Assembly: GCA_024280485.1 (NCBI GenBank)
Contig: JAJRQB010000065.1
Location: forward strand, 1-64,000
Direction of reading: 5' to 3'
Origin: Deltaproteobacteria bacterium
GTDB lineage: Bacteria; Desulfobacterota; Desulfuromonadia; Desulfuromonadales; Geopsychrobacteraceae
DNA length: 64,000 nucleotides
The translations under genes were made by a program, and so were the position numbers. The notes below the pieces were generated by a model. The model worked only from the letters and a program-made list of their open reading frames with translations, searched no databases and had not been told where the DNA came from. Shown here in pieces: positions 62,121-64,000 of the stretch. The first letter of the stretch is position 1; each line of letters opens with the position of its first letter.

Positions 62121-63476
62121 ATGTGCGATAAACAAAACAGGGTGACCTTTGAAACGCGTGATGAATATCAACGCAGGCCGATTGCCGAAAAAATCATCCA
62201 TTTGCTGGAATCTGATGCAAAAGTTTCACCTCTGGTTATCGATGGTCATTGGGGTGCCGGAAAGACCGAGTTCTGCCGTAAGCTCATTCACTTGATCGAA
62301 GATGGCGAGACGAATTTACAACCGATCTACGTCGATGCTTTCAGGGCCGATCACGCAGACGAACCGTTAATGACCCTCATGGCTGCAGTGTTGAAAGCAT
62401 TGCCTGAAGCAGACCGTGAACCATTAATAAAAAAGGCATTGCCAGCAATAAAATTTGGTATCAAGACAGCTCTGAAAGCTGGAACGAGTTGGGTGTTAAA
62501 ACAAGACGCCGCAGATGTGGTTGAGGGTTTTGAAGCTGAAGTGAAAAATGCGGGCGATGAAGTCATTAATCATGCGGTCGAATCTCTACTGACTGACCAT
62601 GTTGCCGCAAAAGAGAGTATCGCCACTCTCCAAACTGCACTTAGTGATTTGGCAAAAGAAAAGCCAATCGTTATTTTCATTGATGAACTCGACCGCTGCC
62701 GCCCTGATTTTGCCGTGAACATGCTTGAAAATATCAAGCATATTTTTGAAGTCGACGGGGTTCAGTTTGTGTTGGTTACCAATTTTGACCAGCTCCGTTC
62801 ATCGATCAACCATTGCTACGGCAATGGCCTCGATGCCCAGCGCTATCTCGACAAGTTCGTTCAATTCAGCTTGAGCCTTGCCGACACCCACAAGCCCAAT
62901 GGTCATGATGCTGTGCTTGCCTCAGTCACCCACCTGAGAATGTTGGTCGATAATAGCGAGTTGCTGGACAATACAGATTTAAATGGAGATGGTGTTGGCG
63001 AGTTTTTGAATACTCTCATCACGGCGAATCGGTTGTCGTTGCGCGAAGTCGAGACCCTAGTTTTGTATCTGGAAATTTATCAGTCTCTGACTGATAAAAA
63101 TGGCATGGATGCCAATCTTCCCTTTGGATATTCCCTTTTAAGGCTCTTGGGGATTTTTCTTTACTGTTTCAAGTCAAATGTTGCTGAAAATATGGTCCGT
63201 GGTGGTATCAAGATGTCAGCGATTGCGGCAGTAATGGGTAAGACACAATTGTTCAGGCAATGGGAGGGTGAGTATCCAGACGATGCCGATATTGTAACCG
63301 CCATGATCTGTATGGAAGGTAACAGTACCGAAGAAAGGTTTTCTTTTTCTGAAGAGGAGCAGCAACGCTGGAAAAAGATTTTCCCACAATTGTTTCGAAA
63401 TGGTTTCTCGAGTCGCCACAGCGGATTTTCAAAAATTGTCGTTGATGCAATTGAAACTCTCAAGTTAAAGGGATGA
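62121..63476 (+). CDS. KAP-family P-loop NTPase
   Basis: Walker A IDGHWGAGKTEFCRKL; Walker B/KAP region KPIVIFIDELDRCRPDFAVNMLENIKHIFEVDGVQFVLVTNFDQL. Confidence 0.88.
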   Translation: MCDKQNRVTFETRDEYQRRPIAEKIIHLLESDAKVSPLVIDGHWGAGKTEFCRKLIHLIEDGETNLQPIYVDAFRADHADEPLMTLMAAVLKALPEADREPLIKKALPAIKFGIKTALKAGTSWVLKQDAADVVEGFEAEVKNAGDEVINHAVESLLTDHVAAKESIATLQTALSDLAKEKPIVIFIDELDRCRPDFAVNMLENIKHIFEVDGVQFVLVTNFDQLRSSINHCYGNGLDAQRYLDKFVQFSLSLADTHKPNGHDAVLASVTHLRMLVDNSELLDNTDLNGDGVGEFLNTLITANRLSLREVETLVLYLEIYQSLTDKNGMDANLPFGYSLLRLLGIFLYCFKSNVAENMVRGGIKMSAIAAVMGKTQLFRQWEGEYPDDADIVTAMICMEGNSTEERFSFSEEEQQRWKKIFPQLFRNGFSSRHSGFSKIVVDAIETLKLKG

Positions 63477-63518
63477 CAACCTGTTGTAAAAGGCAACAGC
63501 TCAAAATAGGGGGAAGCA

Positions 63519-63773
63519 ATGACTAAAAACCACAAAGTAACCAGACCCAAAGCCGCCAGTAGCGCATCCAAAACTCTGCGATCAACCAGTACGGGAACAA
63601 CATCAAAAAAAGCGGCTGGCAGTGCATTGAGCCAAACCAAAGCCCCGAAAAAACAGACGAGCACCAAGGCCGCGAGTGCTGCTTCAAAAACACTGCGTGA
63701 TGGACGGACCAGTAAGTCTTCGAAATCTGCTGCCGGATCGGCCTTGTCGCAAACACCGAAACGGAAAAAATAA
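63519..63773 (+). CDS. Small basic Lys/Ser/Ala-rich protein with two internal repeats (84 aa)
   Basis: KAASSASKTLRSTSTGTTSKKAAGSALSQT and KAASAASKTLRDGRTSKSSKSAAGSALSQT; RBS gggggaag before ATG. Confidence 0.75.
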   Translation: MTKNHKVTRPKAASSASKTLRSTSTGTTSKKAAGSALSQTKAPKKQTSTKAASAASKTLRDGRTSKSSKSAAGSALSQTPKRKK

Positions 63774-63807
63774 GTGTCCATCTGTTTTGATGTAGCTGGG
63801 TCCTTGA

Positions 63808-63837
63808 CTGGATCCCCGTTTTCACGGGGAGGACGAC
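63808..63837. repeat. Partial copy of the 61368 repeat element
   Basis: ctggatccccgttttcacggggaggacgac matches the CTGGATCCCCG...CG..GGATGACG half. Confidence 0.6.
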
Positions 63838-63867
63838 TTCTGCAGCAGGCTCGATTAACTAAAAAAA

Positions 63868-63892
63868 GCAATGTGTAGAAAATGCACATTGC
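63868..63892. other. Perfect 8-bp hairpin near the right edge
   Basis: gcaatgtg-tagaaaatg-cacattgc. Confidence 0.4.
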
Positions 63893-64000
63893 AAATTCGA
63901 GTCGTCTGGAAAACTCGGATAGCTGTAGGCTGAGACAACTGCCGAGGAATCCTCGGTGGTTCAAGTATCGAAATTGACGAGTTCGTGCAAAAAATGCAGC

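Noticed and set aside
61368-63837. CRISPR array or integron attC sites suggested by the repeated palindromes
   Set aside because: Only one full and one half copy, no regular spacing, no integrase or cas genes; fits a dispersed intergenic repeat.
63161-63964. 267-aa minus-strand ORF over the KAP NTPase end and the small protein
   Set aside because: Overlaps two better-supported plus-strand genes; its hydrophobic Leu/Val/Phe runs arise from antisense of the Lys/Ala repeat region.

Overview
The window looks chromosomal, most likely from a Desulfuromonadales/Geobacter-like Deltaproteobacterium; this is judged from gene content only, with no search run. Left to right it holds: (1) a minus-strand glycan block (GH13 glycosidase running off the left edge, galT, GH57, sugar nucleotidyltransferase/phosphomannomutase fusion); (2) housekeeping genes (radical SAM, UvrD/PcrA helicase, OsmC, two NUDIX hydrolases); (3) a large signalling island at about 17.5-35.7 kb, with one compact operon of an HDOD protein, four paralogous histidine kinases, a response regulator and a REC-HD protein, followed by two more sensor kinases with disrupted frames and a GGDEF-EAL protein; (4) a proline catabolism block (proC, TyrR-like sigma54 activator, P5C dehydrogenase, proline dehydrogenase, livKHMGF transporter, second sigma54 activator); (5) a mixed block (small membrane protein, broken secreted DNA ligase, MGMT-like protein, MFS, RelA/SpoT-like protein, glutathione reductase); (6) a glycyl-radical enzyme strongly resembling 4-hydroxyproline dehydratase (HypD) with its activase and three transporters; (7) a right-edge accessory island with a decayed restriction-like ORF, a KAP-family P-loop NTPase and a small repeat-built Lys/Ser/Ala-rich protein, bracketed by copies of an inverted-repeat element. 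Several otherwise conserved genes carry single lesions: in-frame stops at 27657, 49220 and 61675, -1 frame changes at about 39122 and 32640, and an internal deletion in a USP gene. The P5C dehydrogenase lesion sits exactly on an A_AAA_AAA heptamer and is the best recoding candidate. No tRNA, rRNA or CRISPR array was recognised.
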